Shown: in pieces, positions 9,101-24,100 of the stretch
Layout of the letters: every line of letters begins with the position of its first letter
Numbering within the stretch: the stretch's first letter is position 1
NCBI RefSeq assembly: GCF_003255815.1
Contig: NC_037668.1
Location: 70,388,940-70,452,939 of the forward strand
Source of the DNA: Theropithecus gelada
Taxonomy: Eukaryota > Chordata > Mammalia > Primates > Cercopithecidae
DNA length: 64,000 nt
Reading direction: 5' to 3'
Position numbers and translations under genes: made by a program
Notes under the pieces: generated by a model
The model's database searches: none
What the model was told of the DNA's origin: nothing
The model's input: the letters and a program-made list of their open reading frames with translations, nothing else

Positions 9101-12100
9101 ATTGCTGTTTTTGGATGCGCTGGATTATATATTCTAGGATTGTACGGTATTTTTATAATTACAACATTGTATGTAAATTTTCTGCCTTTAAAGACGCAAT
9201 TTCTTTGTAAATGTGTTTATTCCAGCCTGAATTACCACCTGATGAATTGTTACAACCTTGTTAGAATTAATTCATTAAAGGGCTTCTCCCTGATTGGTTA
9301 TATTGTGAAGAAGGTGCTAAGTAACATGAAAATAGAGCTTTTAAGAATAGTAGAAGTTTTGGCTTTATTTTGTTAGACTGTGTAATCTAGATATTCTAAG
9401 AAATTCATTGAGTTATTCTTTTGGGAACTCTGTCTACAAAACATAATTGGAGAATGTGACTAGAGGGGTTTATTATGCTCCTCCTAGATTACTGTTGAAT
9501 GTTATTAGTGGTTGAGAATTGATCCATATTCACCAAAGATTACCATGAATTGGCAACAGTTTATGGTGACCAGAATAGGAATATTTTTCTGTTTCCAGAG
9601 TACTTAGAATGTCTAAATTAATAATACTTTATGTTTTGAGATGAAGAAAGAATTTGGAGCAAAGGTCACAAATTTGTGACCTTTCTAAGACTACTCCCAG
9701 ATGCTTTGATTAGACAGCACAGTATTTTTTAAAGGAATTGGGATTAATTACTAACATTTATAATTCAGGAGGTGACACCAGGTAATCCAGATTATTATAT
9801 TTTTAAGATCTGAACTTTAGCTAGCTTGGGGGGCTGTATTTCCACATAGTAAAAACCACCTGCCGTATTGTCACCACGTTTGTGGGGAGTATACTTTTTT
9901 TTTTTTTTTACAACAGTCTGTCATGCTTAGTTGTCTTAGGTTGCTGACTTCGCTTCACGCCTGGCCTCTGTGTGTGCATTTGAGTTTATTACCCATGGTC
10001 TGGGAAGATGTAATAAACCAAGCCAGGGAAAGGTTTAGCTCTCTTTAGTCACGCCTATCAGGTTTAAGTCTCCCTTTGGAGTGGGGGCTGCCTTGTGGGG
10101 ATTCCGTATGTACTTAACTGATAGGTGACTTCCTTCACATGTTGGTGAAAATAGATACAGCTAACAAGTATTTATACTAGGGTCTATAGTAAGTGCTTAA
10201 AATGAGCGAATTCACTTAGTCTTTAAAAACTTTTGAGGTGTAGGTACTGTCACTCTGAGGCACAAGGAAGTTGTTACTTGCCCCCATAAGCATAGGTGAT
10301 AAGTGGCAGGCAGGATTGGAACTGTTTTTTCACTCTGGAGTTAGTGTTCACCAACTTGCTGTCATGCTGTCTCTGAAATAGACCCTAGCCATTTTCAATT
10401 TGGTGGTTGTCCACATAGTTACAGATAATTTCTTAGGGTGATTATTTTTAGTCATTGAAAGACTCTTAAGTGATCCAAGTATGTCACTGGGGCTCTTGTG
10501 TGCTGACTTGGTAGTTCCTGGATTTGAAAAGCTTTCTGTCTTTCACTATCTACTTTGTGAAGTTTGGGATTGTTAAAAGTTCTAGTTTTAGCATGTAGGT
10601 CAGCTTTACAAATAAAAAGACTTGCTTAATTCCTGATACTGGGAGGCGAAGAATTGAAGGAGAGAACATTGCACCTTATCTTACTTAATCTTTATGTGGC
10701 CTGCAAGGTAAGACTGAATATTGCCTTTTTAAAGGGTGATTTTTTTTTTTTTTTTGAGATGGAGTTTCGCTCTTGTTTCCCAGGCTGGAGTGCAATAGTG
10801 TGATCTCACAGCAAGTTCCACTTCCCAGGTTCAAGCAATTCTCCTGCCTCAGCCTCCCAAGTAGCTGGGATTACAGGCACATGCCACCACACAGGCTAAT
10901 CTTGTATTTTTAGTAGAGACAGGGTTTCTCCATGTTGGCCAGGGTGGTCTCAAACTCCTGACCTCAGGTGATCCACCCGCCTCGGCCTCGCAAAGTGCTG
11001 CGATTACAGGTGTGAGCCACTGCGCGGGGCCTCTCAAGGGTGCTTTTTTTTTTTTTTTTTTTTTTTAAGGCGGCAGTGTAAAGTACTTAATGTGTGGTGG
11101 TTGGTTGGTTGGTTGAGGTGGAATCTCTCTATGTTGCCCATACAGTTCTTGCACTCCTGGGCTCTGGGCTCAGGTGATCTTCCAGCTTCAGCCTCCCAAA
11201 TGTGTGGTTCTTAATAAAAGTGTAAACCTTTGGAAGGATGTCATTACCGAAAATCTCTTGGGCTGTTAAAGTCACACTGGTCTTAACTCGATCACGGTAG
11301 ATCCATTGCTAAGCCATATAAGTCATGGGTAGACTGTAACATAACTGACAAAATGTTTTGGCACTAGGGAAGGCTTAAAGACTTTTCTGCAGGTGCTACT
11401 AAGGGAGAGACGTCGAAGGTTCCAAACTGGAACCCTAAAGACAAACATCAATGACATGTATGCAGGCGACATTAAGAGAGATTCGTATGCTGGTTAGATT
11501 AGCCATTGATCTTAAGCTGGCAAGAAGTCATCCGTGTTCACCAAGTCACTGATACGTGTAGGTTCCACTCCCTGTGTCCTCCCAAAGTGGAATCCTTTAC
11601 TCTTGAAATCTAAGATAGAGAACTAGTATACAGTTTGGTGAACAACGTGAGTTTGCACCGCACAGGTCCACTTACACAGATTTTTTTTCATATATAAATA
11701 TATTGGAAAAATGTTTGGAGATTTGCAACAACCTGAAAACTTCAGATGAGCCACATAGCCAAGAAGTATCCCCCAAAATAAGGAAAAGTTGAGTATGTTA
11801 TGAATACCAAAATATGTAGATACTAGTCTGTTTTATTATTTACTACCATAAAATGTACACAAATCCATTAGAAAGTTAACTTGGCCATTTGCAGTTGAGA
11901 AATGTAAACAAACATAAAGATTCAGGCAGTGTTAAATCATAACTGCACGACATTCACTGCTACTGCATTGAGCCCCTTAAAATGCCATGTGACACTAATC
12001 ATCTTCACATGAACAGTTGTCTCTCCAGTAAATTGTGTGTCAGTAAAAAGAACTTGTAGAATTGAGGTATTGTGGTTTAGTGCAATACTGTATAAGTCTT

Positions 12101-15100
12101 GAATGACACCATGGGACCCATGCAAAGTGGCACTAGTGAAGCTGAGAAAAGTCATGGTGTTGTAAGAAGTTGCTTGATATGTGCTGTAGATGAGGTCTAC
12201 AGCTGGAATTACCTTTCAGACAGATGTACACTTACTGTGTTAAGTACAGTACTGTACATGTATTTTCTTTTACAACTTTCTTAGCATTTTCTTTAGCTTT
12301 ATTGCAAGAATACAGTATATAATACATGTAAGATAGAAAATGCGTTCGTTAATGATTTGTGTTACCAGTAAGGCTTTCCAGTCATGAGTAAGCCATGAAA
12401 TTTTGGAAGAGTCAAAAGTTATAGGCACATTTCAACTGTGCAGCAGGTTGGCTCCTCAAACTTCCATCCACCATCATAGATGTTGAGTTATTCAAGGATA
12501 GGCTGTATTACCTTCCTGTCCCCATAGTCCTGGGGCTGCAATTACTGAGTTTGCTACCCTCCAATCTTGGCCCTTGGAAACAAACATACAGTCTGTCCTA
12601 AGGCAGAATCACAGACAATATGTGGGAAAAAGTGAGTCTGTTGGGTGTGAAGGGAGTTTAATAGAGAAGAAATACAAAGATAAGTGGGAGTTATCTTACA
12701 GTCATCTGTAAGGCTTGGAAATTGGTATCTAGTTGCTTTAGGTTATGGAGCATATAGATGCTAAATCCTGGAGTTTTTATAACCATAGGATTGTAAATTG
12801 GTATATGCAGTTAGGTGAATTAAGGTGTTAGACTAACTTGGTCTGGTAATCTGCAACAAAGTAGTAGTGTAAGAGCATTTAGTTATGGATAAAGTTATGA
12901 ATAATAAGTGTTATTTAAGGCAATACTGTGGATTGGCAAAAAAGTTTTCTAAAATTTAGCTTTTTTTAATGTAGATATACAGCTAGGATAAAGATAGTTG
13001 TCTTTTAGGAGTGAGAGGGTGGTCAAACATGGTGAACATGCTGGAGTAGAGTCCTGGAGTTTGGATGGATTGGGCCATGAAAAGCAAATGCTGGAATTCC
13101 TAGTTCCTGTGGCATGGAGAGTTATCAGGCAAGCTGTAATTGTCTTTTGAGTTACTAAAAAGTTTTCCAGGGAAGTTAAAGTTTTTTTGCCTTTGTTTTC
13201 CCATTTTGAGTTGCATTTTGTCTATTTTTAAGACCCTTACCAATCTGGATAGGCTGTACTATAGGAGTGGTAGCAATTAGATTTTAATTTAAAAAACTGG
13301 CTAGTATTAGTGAATATAAATGCCCGATACTAAGAGTTGAGTCCCTACCTTAGTAATGTAAGTTATTGTTTAGTGTAGTTTTTCTCATTTTGCAGGTAAA
13401 AAAGCCAAGGAGGCAGCGTTCCTAGGTTACACAGCTGTTAATAGTTGAATCAAGACTAAAAGTCTAGCAGGGTGTGGTGGTGCACACCTGTAATCCCAGC
13501 TACTCATGGCTGAAGTGCAAGAACTTGAACCCGGAAGGCGGAGGTTGCAGTGAGCCAAGATTGCCACTGCACTCTAGCCTGGACAACAAAGTGAGACGCC
13601 ATGCCAAAAAAAAAAAAAAAAAAAATTGAATACTGTTATTTTTCTTTCCTTTTTTTTCTTTTTTTTAAGTTCTGCAAAGGGGTTTAATAATGCAAATATC
13701 ACGTTTCCATTTTTAACAACATATTTGTTTTCCATTTTCTTAACAATAGAAAGTGATTAAAATGTTTTCCCCAATATAATAATACAAATGGGAAATACTA
13801 TAGTCATATACTAACCCAATGAATAAGATTCACCAGAAGCAAAATCTATTTTGCGGGTCCTGTATTGTTACATATGTACAGGGTACCAGCACCAGAATCA
13901 CTTTTTTTTTTTTTTTTTTTTTTTGTATTTTTAATAGAGACAGGGTTTCACCGTGTTAGTCAGGATGGTCTGGATCTCCTGACCTCGTGATCCGCCCACC
14001 TCGGCCTCCCAAAGTGCTGAGATTACAGGCATGAGCCACCGCGCCTGGCCCAGAATCACATTTAAACTAATACTTTTTATTTCTAATTAAAAAGAAAACA
14101 ATGCAGGGCACACCTGTGACCTGCGAGTCTAATTGGACGTATGTGTGTGTCAGACTATGCAGGTGCCCAAGAAGAATACAAAGAAATATTTTATCCAGAT
14201 TTGGAGTTCAGGGCCTGATTGCCCCAGCTTAAGCCTGTAGGAACTTGACAGCTTGTTCACACCTCTCATCTGTAGTCAATAGTTTCTCTTTCTCCAAACC
14301 CTTTTCTCCCTAACTACTCTGTGCCATTTAGACTGGAAATTCTAACAGGTAGCTTTTTCTTTCTGAATTATCTTTACTACTATATAATTTTTATTTTCAG
14401 AATACTCCGTATTTGTACATCTTGAAGACATTTCTTTATAGTAGATGGAGGAGCTAGAGCTTATATTCACTGCCAGAAAAGGGTCAGTTCCAGTGTTAAT
14501 TTCCCAGCAAACACCTGAGAGAAAAACTGAACAGAAAAGAGGAGTGATAGCTGGCAGAGCAGTGACACCTGCACCCAGAAAGCTGCTCTGCAACTGTCTA
14601 ATATTTGAGGCTCTGCTTTGTTATAACTGCTGATTTAAACTAGAGATTCTGGCTGGTTGCAAATTCAAAGCAGATCAATACATTTAAATCACTGGTTCAA
14701 CAAATCACTTTTTTTTAATGGTATAATGTTTTTATTGCAATTGAGGACGTTTTCAATAAATATCTTGAGCTTAAGACCCTGGCTAAGTGTTCCTTTTGGA
14801 GTACTCTTTTTACTGTCATGACATTGGTCAGTGAACTATGTTGGTTTCAGATATCTATCTATGTACCCACAAAACACCTCCCTGTTTTTGCAGGAGTGAC
14901 ATTACCGTGTGTGTAATGGCAGCCTTGTACTTTCTCTGTTTAGAGACAGGGTCTCGCTCTGTTGCACAGGGTGGAGTGTAGTGGCGTGATGATAGCTCAC
15001 TGCACCCTCATTTCCTGGGCTTGGGGCCCAGCTAATTTTTTATTTTTTGTAGATACAGGGTCTTGCCCCATAACTACCTATAATTCTTTTTATTGCAGGG

Positions 15101-18100
15101 TATGATGATATTGATATGTGAATACCTGTTGTAACTGCATTAGAAGGCATAACAAACAGTCAGTGCCACCACAGAATGTATCGATAAAGAAATGATGTAT
15201 TACCCGGATACCATGAGTAGCATTATCAGTAATGAAAAATTCTCCACAGAAGCTGCATTTTTAGTGAATTTAATGCATATTAAAGCAGTACAGAAATACA
15301 TACACAACTCAGATAACAATTGACTTTTTAGACCAAATCTTTATATAGGCTTCTAGCAACTGACACCCCCCACTTCTGTTAATGCAGATAAGTGTTCCCA
15401 ATCTTTGGAAAAATTTTTATTTTTTTTATTATTTTGAGAGGGAGTCTCACTCTGTTGCCCAGGCCTGGAGTGCAGCAGCTCACTGTAACCTCCGCCTCCT
15501 AGGTTCAAGCAGTTCTCCTGCCTCACCCTCCAGAGTAGCTGGGACTACAGGCGCACGCAGCCACACCTGGCTGGTTTTTTTGTAATTTTAGTAGAGACGG
15601 GGTTTCACGATGTCGGCCAGGCTGATCTTGAACTCCTGGCCTCAGGTGATCTTCTCACCTTGGCCTCCCAAAGTGCTGGGATTGCAGGCGTGAGCCCCTG
15701 TGCCCGGACTGGAAAAAGTTTAAATACCCTGCCAGAGGAAGCATTGCCCCTGTTGAAAATCACTATTCTAGACTTTGCCTGCCTTTGCCTTTGTTACTCT
15801 ACCAGTTTTTTATTGTATTTTCCCTTAGAGCCTTAGAGCTTGAAATTCAGTCATATTGGAGAGCAGAACTAATAAATGATGGCCGTAATCTGTTTTTTTT
15901 GGTGCCTGTGGAGCTATGGACAGGTGGACATTAGGTACAATTATCATTTCCCTAGGCAATCCTAATCATCTAGCTTGAAAGGTCAGTTTTCAGTCACTTG
16001 CCTTAAGTAGCTTTTACAGTTTACCTGTTCTGTTTTTTAAATTATCCTATTCCCATCAATTAAAAATGTTCTTATAATAATCCAAGCCATAATTTACAGG
16101 TCAGATTTAAAGTTAATTTTATGTGGATCCTTTGGTGCATATGTTGCCCCCTAGTTCAGCAAGAAGCTAACAGTCATCCAGTTTGTCCAGTTCACTGTAA
16201 CCTTTGTTCCCTTTGTTGTTAAACACTAGAGCTACTGTTGAACTTTTTCTCACTCTGAACTGACGGAGTAAGGTGAGGCAGGTCACTACAGGCCTGGAAA
16301 TCTGTTCCCTTCTCCAGTGGTGGTTCTTGCTCCTAGTATTACCACTTTAATCCCAGTCTGCAGGCTAAAAAGTGAGATTATTCTCTACTTCCCCCTCACT
16401 TCTGACTTCAGTTATCCACAAAGTCTTTCTCATTTTGCCTCAAAAAGAGATCTCAAATGTCTTCTCACATATGGCTCTGTGGTCTAAACCTTCATCAGTC
16501 CTGGTGTGGGCTTGTGGAGTAGCTTTTACAACTAACTGGGCTTTTCCTACGTTCAAACATACCTTATCACCCAAAGGCCACAGTTCACATTAGGTTTCAC
16601 TCTTTGCGTTGTACATTCTATTGCTAGGGGAGGAGGTTCTACTCGTTTTTATGATCTCAAGGAAAGTTGGTAGTAGGGGATGGTGAAGAGGAAATGATTG
16701 AAGGATAAGCTGAGAGTGTAATTACTACTTCTGTTGATAACCATGCTCTAGAGGTAAGAGGAGGGTGTGCTAGAACAGTTAATGTTTAATAGGATAAGGA
16801 GGGGCAGAATATATGTTGCTAGTCACTGCTACCCTCTTAATTATGGCTCAGTAGGTCACACTTTAATTTCTTAGACTTTTTTTTTTCCTGCTTATCTTAC
16901 AGGTAATGAGGCTACAACTGTTTGCAACTGCTTAAGTCTTTAAAGCAGAGAGCATGGTGGCTTGTGTTTTTTTATTTTCACCAAATTTCCTGGTAGCTAA
17001 TTGGCAGCCACAGTGTCTCTGGGAAAATTAATCTTTGACAACATGAGATGTATTTCATTTTCTAACGTGTTCAACTTGGTTCTGTCTTGCAGGAATGACA
17101 CCAAGGAAGATGTATTTGTACACCAGGTGAGTGCTTGTGTAGATATTTGCACTTCTGATTCAAGGATTGTGAGAAGAAAAGGTTAGATATGTTTTCAACT
17201 TTTGTTCCTTATAAAAGGTTAAGTCCAGCCACCAGTTTATTTACTTACTACAGGAGTAGTAGCATGCTTAAAATGTATACATTGAAATGTGTTAGAGTTG
17301 ACTTAATTATCCTAGACATTTCAAATTGGAATTTTGTCAACAGCTGTGGCTTTCTCAAATGTTGAGTCAAACTCACTGCACTAACTATTTATACCTAATT
17401 TCAGATGAACAAATTACTCCATGATTCTAAAGTTGAACAAATAATGTTGCTGCAAATACACAGAAACTTTGGCAAGAAGTTTTCAGAGGCTTTTAGATCT
17501 GCCTGTAGGGACAAATCTCCATAATCAAGGGTAAATAAGACAGACCTGCAAAACATAGTAATTGAAGTGAATACTTGAAAAGTAGCGTAAAGAGCCTTCT
17601 ACTTATTTTAAATCACTTTGAATGAGTATTGGGTTTTTTTGTTTGTTTGTTTGTTTAACCTTTGGAGAGTTTTGGCTGGCTTGGAAAATGAAAAAATTCT
17701 CACTAGTTTAAGGTTAAGTGAGGGGAAGTGTGACAAGATTGGCAGCTACTCATTAAATAATTTTTTAGATTGGCTTCCAGTGTTTTGGAAAGAAAAAACT
17801 GTTAACATAGGATGAGTACTACATACTGAACTTTCTCCTCAAGTATCATTTAAGGAAAATGTTTGTACATTCAGGAATTAAGATTGTTAATGTAAACCAC
17901 TGTCAAGTGTCTGTTAATACCTCAAATTTAGGTATAAGCTACATTGAATGTACTTATTCTTACAGATACAAAATGGGTAGGAAAAAATATGTTTGTGCTA
18001 TCAGTTTTCTCCTGAAGACTTTTGAAATATTGTCAACTTGTATTAAAGTTAGAGACCCTAACTACTTTTTTGTACTATAGTCCAGAAATCAAAAGACCTA

Positions 18101-21100
18101 AAGTCAATTTCCATACTCACATTTAATTAAGATACTAGCTTGTATGGCAGCATGTTTCATAGGAAGGGCTGTCATAGGTTGGTGCTTTGTAGCTCACTGA
18201 AGTGTCCTACACAGCATTCGATGGCAAGGAGGAAGCTGTATCAATTTCTAGTACATCCACAACCCAATCAGGTAGTTCAGGGTCAATTGTAATTATGGAA
18301 ACATTTAAATTCTAAATGTAGATAAATACAGGACTACTTCAGACAAATGTTATTTTAAAGCAAATGTTTTATAAAATTGGTATTCTTGTTTGGGTGAACA
18401 CAGCTCACCTGTTCCTTATTCCCCTTCTACATGTTCAAAAGAATATGTAGACTTAGGAACAAGAGACAGCAAAGTTTATCAGTCTTGTTGCCTGTTGGCA
18501 ACCCTTAAGGGTTGGGGTTGGGGCAGGGGTTGGAGATGTTGATAAAAATAAAGAGTTGGGATTTTAATTATCCGTACTTCTGCTATCCCCTATGACTGCA
18601 GGTAATTGATAGTTGGCTATATATGAAAGGTATGAAAACTATGTGACAGTTTAGATGACAGATGAGATCAATTATTTGACTCAACTCACTCGGTTGTACT
18701 GATTCACAAGGTGCCACCAATAGCTTTCATTTTTTTGGAAGTGGTTTCAACATGTAGTTGTTTCCTGGGACTTTGGCTGCTCAGGTCTTAGTGGTGTATC
18801 AAGGAGACTGCAGTTCTGGGCAGCTTCACTTAATTGGCCTCAGATTCGTTGGTTGTCCTGTCTCCTCTGCAGTGGAAATGCGTGAGTGATCCTGTAATGG
18901 ATATAGCTGGGATTTGGAGTGAACATGGAATTTGGAGACCCAATACCTGGGTTTAGAAAGTCTCCTTACTAACTGTGTGACCTTGGGCAAGTCACCTAAC
19001 TTTAAAGCCTGTTACATTATCTGTAAAATGGGATTAACAATACTTTCATATGTCCTGTCTCATAATGAGATTGAATAGGTAGTAAGTGAAAGAATTTTGC
19101 AAAAAAATTTCATAGAAATGTGAGATGTTACTCTTCCTCCCTTCTCCTAACAGTCTGAGAAGTAGAAGCAACAAGTCTCTAATACAAGATTTATTGAATT
19201 CTGGAGAGGTGATAAGTAACAATTCCATGCAGTCAGATCATATAAAGAATGACATAGTTAATACACGTGAATTGCATTTCCACTGACGTATTATCAGATT
19301 GGAAGGGATTTGGGTTGACATTTGTAATTGAGTTTGACATGGTAACACAGGGGCAAAGTTGGTTTGGTCAGCTGTGAAGCATGCAAAACCCAACTCGCCT
19401 GTCATCTAAACTGACCCATGTGGGGCCACCTTCTACTATTAAGTGCAGTCTTTAGGGGATAGATGGATATCCTCATTTGTTCAAAATTACATATAATGCT
19501 TTTGCAAAAAGCAGTTTTTAAAATGTTGTGTCTGTCTTGAGTGTTAAATTACTTGTTTTAGTTTTGTAAATAGTGGTAAAATGCCGGGGCCTTGTATGAT
19601 TGGAGTGTTTTTGTTGAAGTTGGGGATAGCGTGGTCCCTGCTTTCCTAAATTTATTGATGGTTTGGTCTTATTTAAAGCAAATCTTAAGTGTATATCCAA
19701 GCTAAAATAATATTGACTCTGGTACATTTTAAATGAAAAAGCACATTATTCTCCCCTGTTAATCTGTTTTTGGAATGTGATGTTACTAGACTGCCATAAA
19801 GAAGAATAACCCCAGGAAGTACCTTCGCAGTGTAGGAGATGGAGAGACTGTGGAGTTTGATGTTGTTGAAGGAGAAAAGGTGAGGATGCTTTTTGTGTAA
19901 AGGTTTGACTTCAGTATGGAAATATTTTGGAGGTCTCATCTGTTAGGATGGTGGCTCTAATGTGGATGGATGTGTTCAGGTGACCTCATGAACACAGGTG
20001 CATCAAGCCTAATGTTCTGGCTGCAGTTAGAGGGCAATCTCTTCAGAACAGTGAGGAACTGATATTTAGTCATTTCTGTGCACCCCTGGCCACGCAGTCG
20101 CCCATCCCCCTTTTTGTTTTCCTTAACTTTGTTTTTTGCTTTGTTTGAAATTTGTTGAAAGTGTTCTGATTTCCTTTGTCACTATCAATATGTAATGGCT
20201 TTTGTAGGGTGCGGAGGCAGCAAATGTTACAGGTCCTGGTGGTGTTCCAGTTCAAGGCAGTAAATATGCAGCAGACCGTAACCATTATAGACGCTATCCA
20301 CGTCGTAGGGGTCCTCCACGCAATTACCAGCAAAATTACCAGAATAGTGAGAGTGGGGAAAAGAACGAGGGATCGGAGAGTGCTCCCGAAGGCCAGGCCC
20401 AACAACGCCGGCCCTACCGCAGGCGAAGGTTCCCACCTTACTACATGCGGAGACCCTATGGGCGTCGACCACAGTATTCCAACCCTCCTGTGCAGGGAGA
20501 AGTGATGGAGGTAAGTTTCACCATCAGCAACAGCAATGTGATAAGTTCTGGTAGGACTGTTTAGAGCTGTTAATCATATGGAAAGCACCTTTGATTCCTA
20601 GTAAGAACTAACAGGATTAATTTATAGTGTAGTCACAGTTACTAGATGGTCTGATTTTTGGTTTGTTTTTTAACCTGGATTTCCTGGTAAGGTTATTATG
20701 TTACTGACCCAGTAGCCTTGATTTCCATTATCTTTTTCAGGGTGCTGACAACCAGGGTGCAGGAGAACAAGGTAGACCAGTGAGGCAGAATATGTATCGG
20801 GGATATAGACCACGATTCCGCAGGTATGGTCCACATAAACATGTTTCTATTAAAATTTCCTCAAACCTCTATTAGAACTCAGCAATATCATGCCTCTCCC
20901 GCAGACTTTTGGACTCATTTTTCTGTTTAACACTTCACGTTTCCTTTCATCAGATGCCTAAGAGGTGAACCTGTTAAAAACAGCTCATATAGATGAGGTC
21001 AGCTTTATACATAAAATTTTTTTTTTTAAATGATGAGGGTATGGAATTTCAAATTTTCTGTCCTTGAACAGGTAAGATAATATTTTAAACCACGTCTTTT

Positions 21101-24100
21101 AAACCTGCCTCCTTGGTAGGGAGAAAGGAAAGCATTAGGAGTATTTGAATTGTACCATGGCATTAGTGAAGAATCAGCAGTAAGTGTTACCACTTGAAAT
21201 GGCATACATAATCTTCCACTAATTACTTCTTAGTTTAGGTATGTACCCGCCTTTTTTTTGGAGTTGGGATGTCAGCTCAAAGTTGCAAAATGAAATTGCT
21301 CCATGAAGAATTTACATTCTGGTAGGAAAAATCCGGTCTATCATTAGATAACTAATCTATCTACTTGAATGGGTATTAGAAATCTTATTAATAGATGTCA
21401 TTATTAGAGTAATGGAGGAAAAATTCCGTGAGCCAAGCATATTTTAGTCCATGCTGTGGTATGCTTTAAGGCAGCGTTTCCAGTCCCACGGTGGTAGGAT
21501 AGAATGGTGTAATCGTTCTTTCTGTGAGGGTTTGCTATTGAAGTATTAAGTTTTCGTAGGTGATCCCTAAAATCTGACAGGTACCTCTGAAGAATCAAAC
21601 CAATACAGTAATAATGCATCTTAACTGATCACTTAAATCACAACTTTTAAATCCCCAAATTTTTAAGTGTCAAGTTTATTATTCTAGAAGTATCCAACAT
21701 ATCCAAAATATACTGTGAGTATATTTTGAGGGGGTTTCTGTATATAGGTTTTTAAATTTTACAAAAGTCGGAGCACTTAGTGTAGTTTTAGGAACTAGGG
21801 AATCTAGTTGAGGTTGTATTACATACTTACCAGCACGTGTGCATTGAGAGTTTTGCAAGAGCAGCTGATGTCATCATATTTCTTGTGTTAATATATGTCC
21901 TGTCCTGAGTTTTCAGTTGAAAGAGCTGGGATCCTAACTGATCACTACTAGAATTGAAGATCTCTGATTCAGTTTTCTGCCAGGAGATTGTGTTAGCCAG
22001 ATGCTGGATGTTGAAGATAGATGGGTTTTTATTTTTCAAAGTAGGTCTAAAATAGGCTCTCATGTATTAAGTCCATGGGTTCCAGCAGCAGAATCTTTGG
22101 TTTACCTTTTTGTTACACTGAAGAGCTTAAATGTTTTGCCAAACTAGTTTCATAGATGTCCTTAAAAATAGTATAATTTTGTGTTTGTATTCAGTGCTTC
22201 AGTTCACTGTTGAGCAAATTGTTTTTATATTGACAAACAAGAAGCTTGAGATTGACTTGTCTCTTAGAAAGGTATCTTTGTCCATTGTTACCCCTCCAGT
22301 GCAAAGGTTTTTGCCATTTGGTTTAAGTTAGACTTAATGTCTACGTGTTTCTATGTTTAGAATGCTCAATCCTGCCAGATAGTTAGCAGAAGTAACGTAT
22401 AATTGCTTTGAAGTTATCAATGAATGCTAGACTTTCCAAACTGTGCAGGAATCTTTTGTTCAAATGAGAGTAAATGAAACATGCTGCGCCTAATGCATGG
22501 AGTGGTGTGGTAAAATCCTGGCTGGTGTAGGTTCGAGAGCAAATTGAAAGAGAAGTCTTAAGACAGAGTGTAGTACAAGTTTTGCTGAAAAGGAGACAGG
22601 TAGTAGGGGAAAATGGGGAGTGAAAAAGGGAGGGATTTTTTTGAGAAATAACATTTATAGGCTGAAATGCAATCGAGGATAACGGTTGATGGCAGGAAAG
22701 TGACTGCTGGAATGTTTTCTTCCTCAGAGAGAGTTGGGTTTTGCCCACAGGTGAAAATGTTGACCTGTTGTTAGAAACCTGATGTTTTCATGTGTAAGAA
22801 ACAAGAATACATGGGTACACATGTTTAATGGGAAGACATGGAAGCCTTTGTTTGCTCAATTGAGTCAAAAGAAGAGGAAGTTTGAAAAGTTTGGGGCAAA
22901 GAACCCTGTAGCAGAGAAAATAAAGATGGTAAATTTGTAAATAATAGGATAACAATCATAAATTAGAAGTGAGTTCACCCAGCTTGGCTCTGTGTTTCTA
23001 GCCATTTGAGCATCAGGCTCAGATTGGGCAGAGAGTTGGATTTCTCTGGCATTGGTTTATCCAGACTTAGACTCTGGGGTAGGGATTGGTCATATGATTA
23101 ATGGTGGACTTTATACTTGGATAAAGAGGGGAGAAAAGGGGAAAATGAGGGGTTTTTAAAAATTGTGTTGTAGAGATGGAGTTGCACTGTGTTACTCAAG
23201 CAGTCTTGAACTGCCCTCAAGTGATCCTCCCCAAGTGTTAGGATTACAGGTGTGAGCCACTGTGCCCAACCTTGGAGTGAGATGAACAGGTGATAGGATC
23301 GCTGTATTACAGGTCCTAGATGAAGAATGAGAAAACAATAAGGAATTAATTAGGAAAAATCAGAAGGTACATAATTGGAAAGGTGGGTGGTATAACTGAG
23401 AAAACCCAGGTAGAAAACAGCTGGACTGGGAGGTCAGTCTGAAAGCCCAGGTTATTAGAAGCTGTTATCCTCGAACCTTAATAATAACTGCAATAAGAAA
23501 AAGATAGTAAATGGAGCAGAATCCAAAATAAGATGGAACGCCTACAGTTTTTAGAAGCTAGGAGAGTTGATTTAGAAGCCACAATAAGGTTAGAACAGTC
23601 ACCACTGGAGGGTTACAGATAAAAGTCAGAACAATTTTGTTGAAGATTCATCATGAGTTCCAAAAGATGTGGGGAAAGAGTTTTAGAATGTACAAAGGTA
23701 AATGTGAATTTATTCCCATGATGACTGATAGATACTAAAGGCCTGGGGCTTTCTGGAGTGCTCAGAGTATGGGTGAAGGAAAGGCCAGAAATCCATCGTT
23801 TCTGAGCACTGGGGGAAAGAAAATCCCAAAATTTAGTATCTTTATCTTGGTGATTAAAAGACTCAAGCCTTTAATCCCAGCACTTTTTGGGAGGCCAAGG
23901 AAGGAGGATAGCTTGAGCTCGGGAATTGAAGACCAGCCTGGGAAACATAGCAAGATATCTCTACTAAAAATCAGACATTAATGAGGCGTGAGGGCTTGCC
24001 TATAGTCCTAGCTACTCAGGAGTCTGAGATGGGAAGATCACTTGAGCCTGGAAGATAGAGGCCACAGTGAGCTGTCATCATGCCGTGGCACTTTAGCCTG

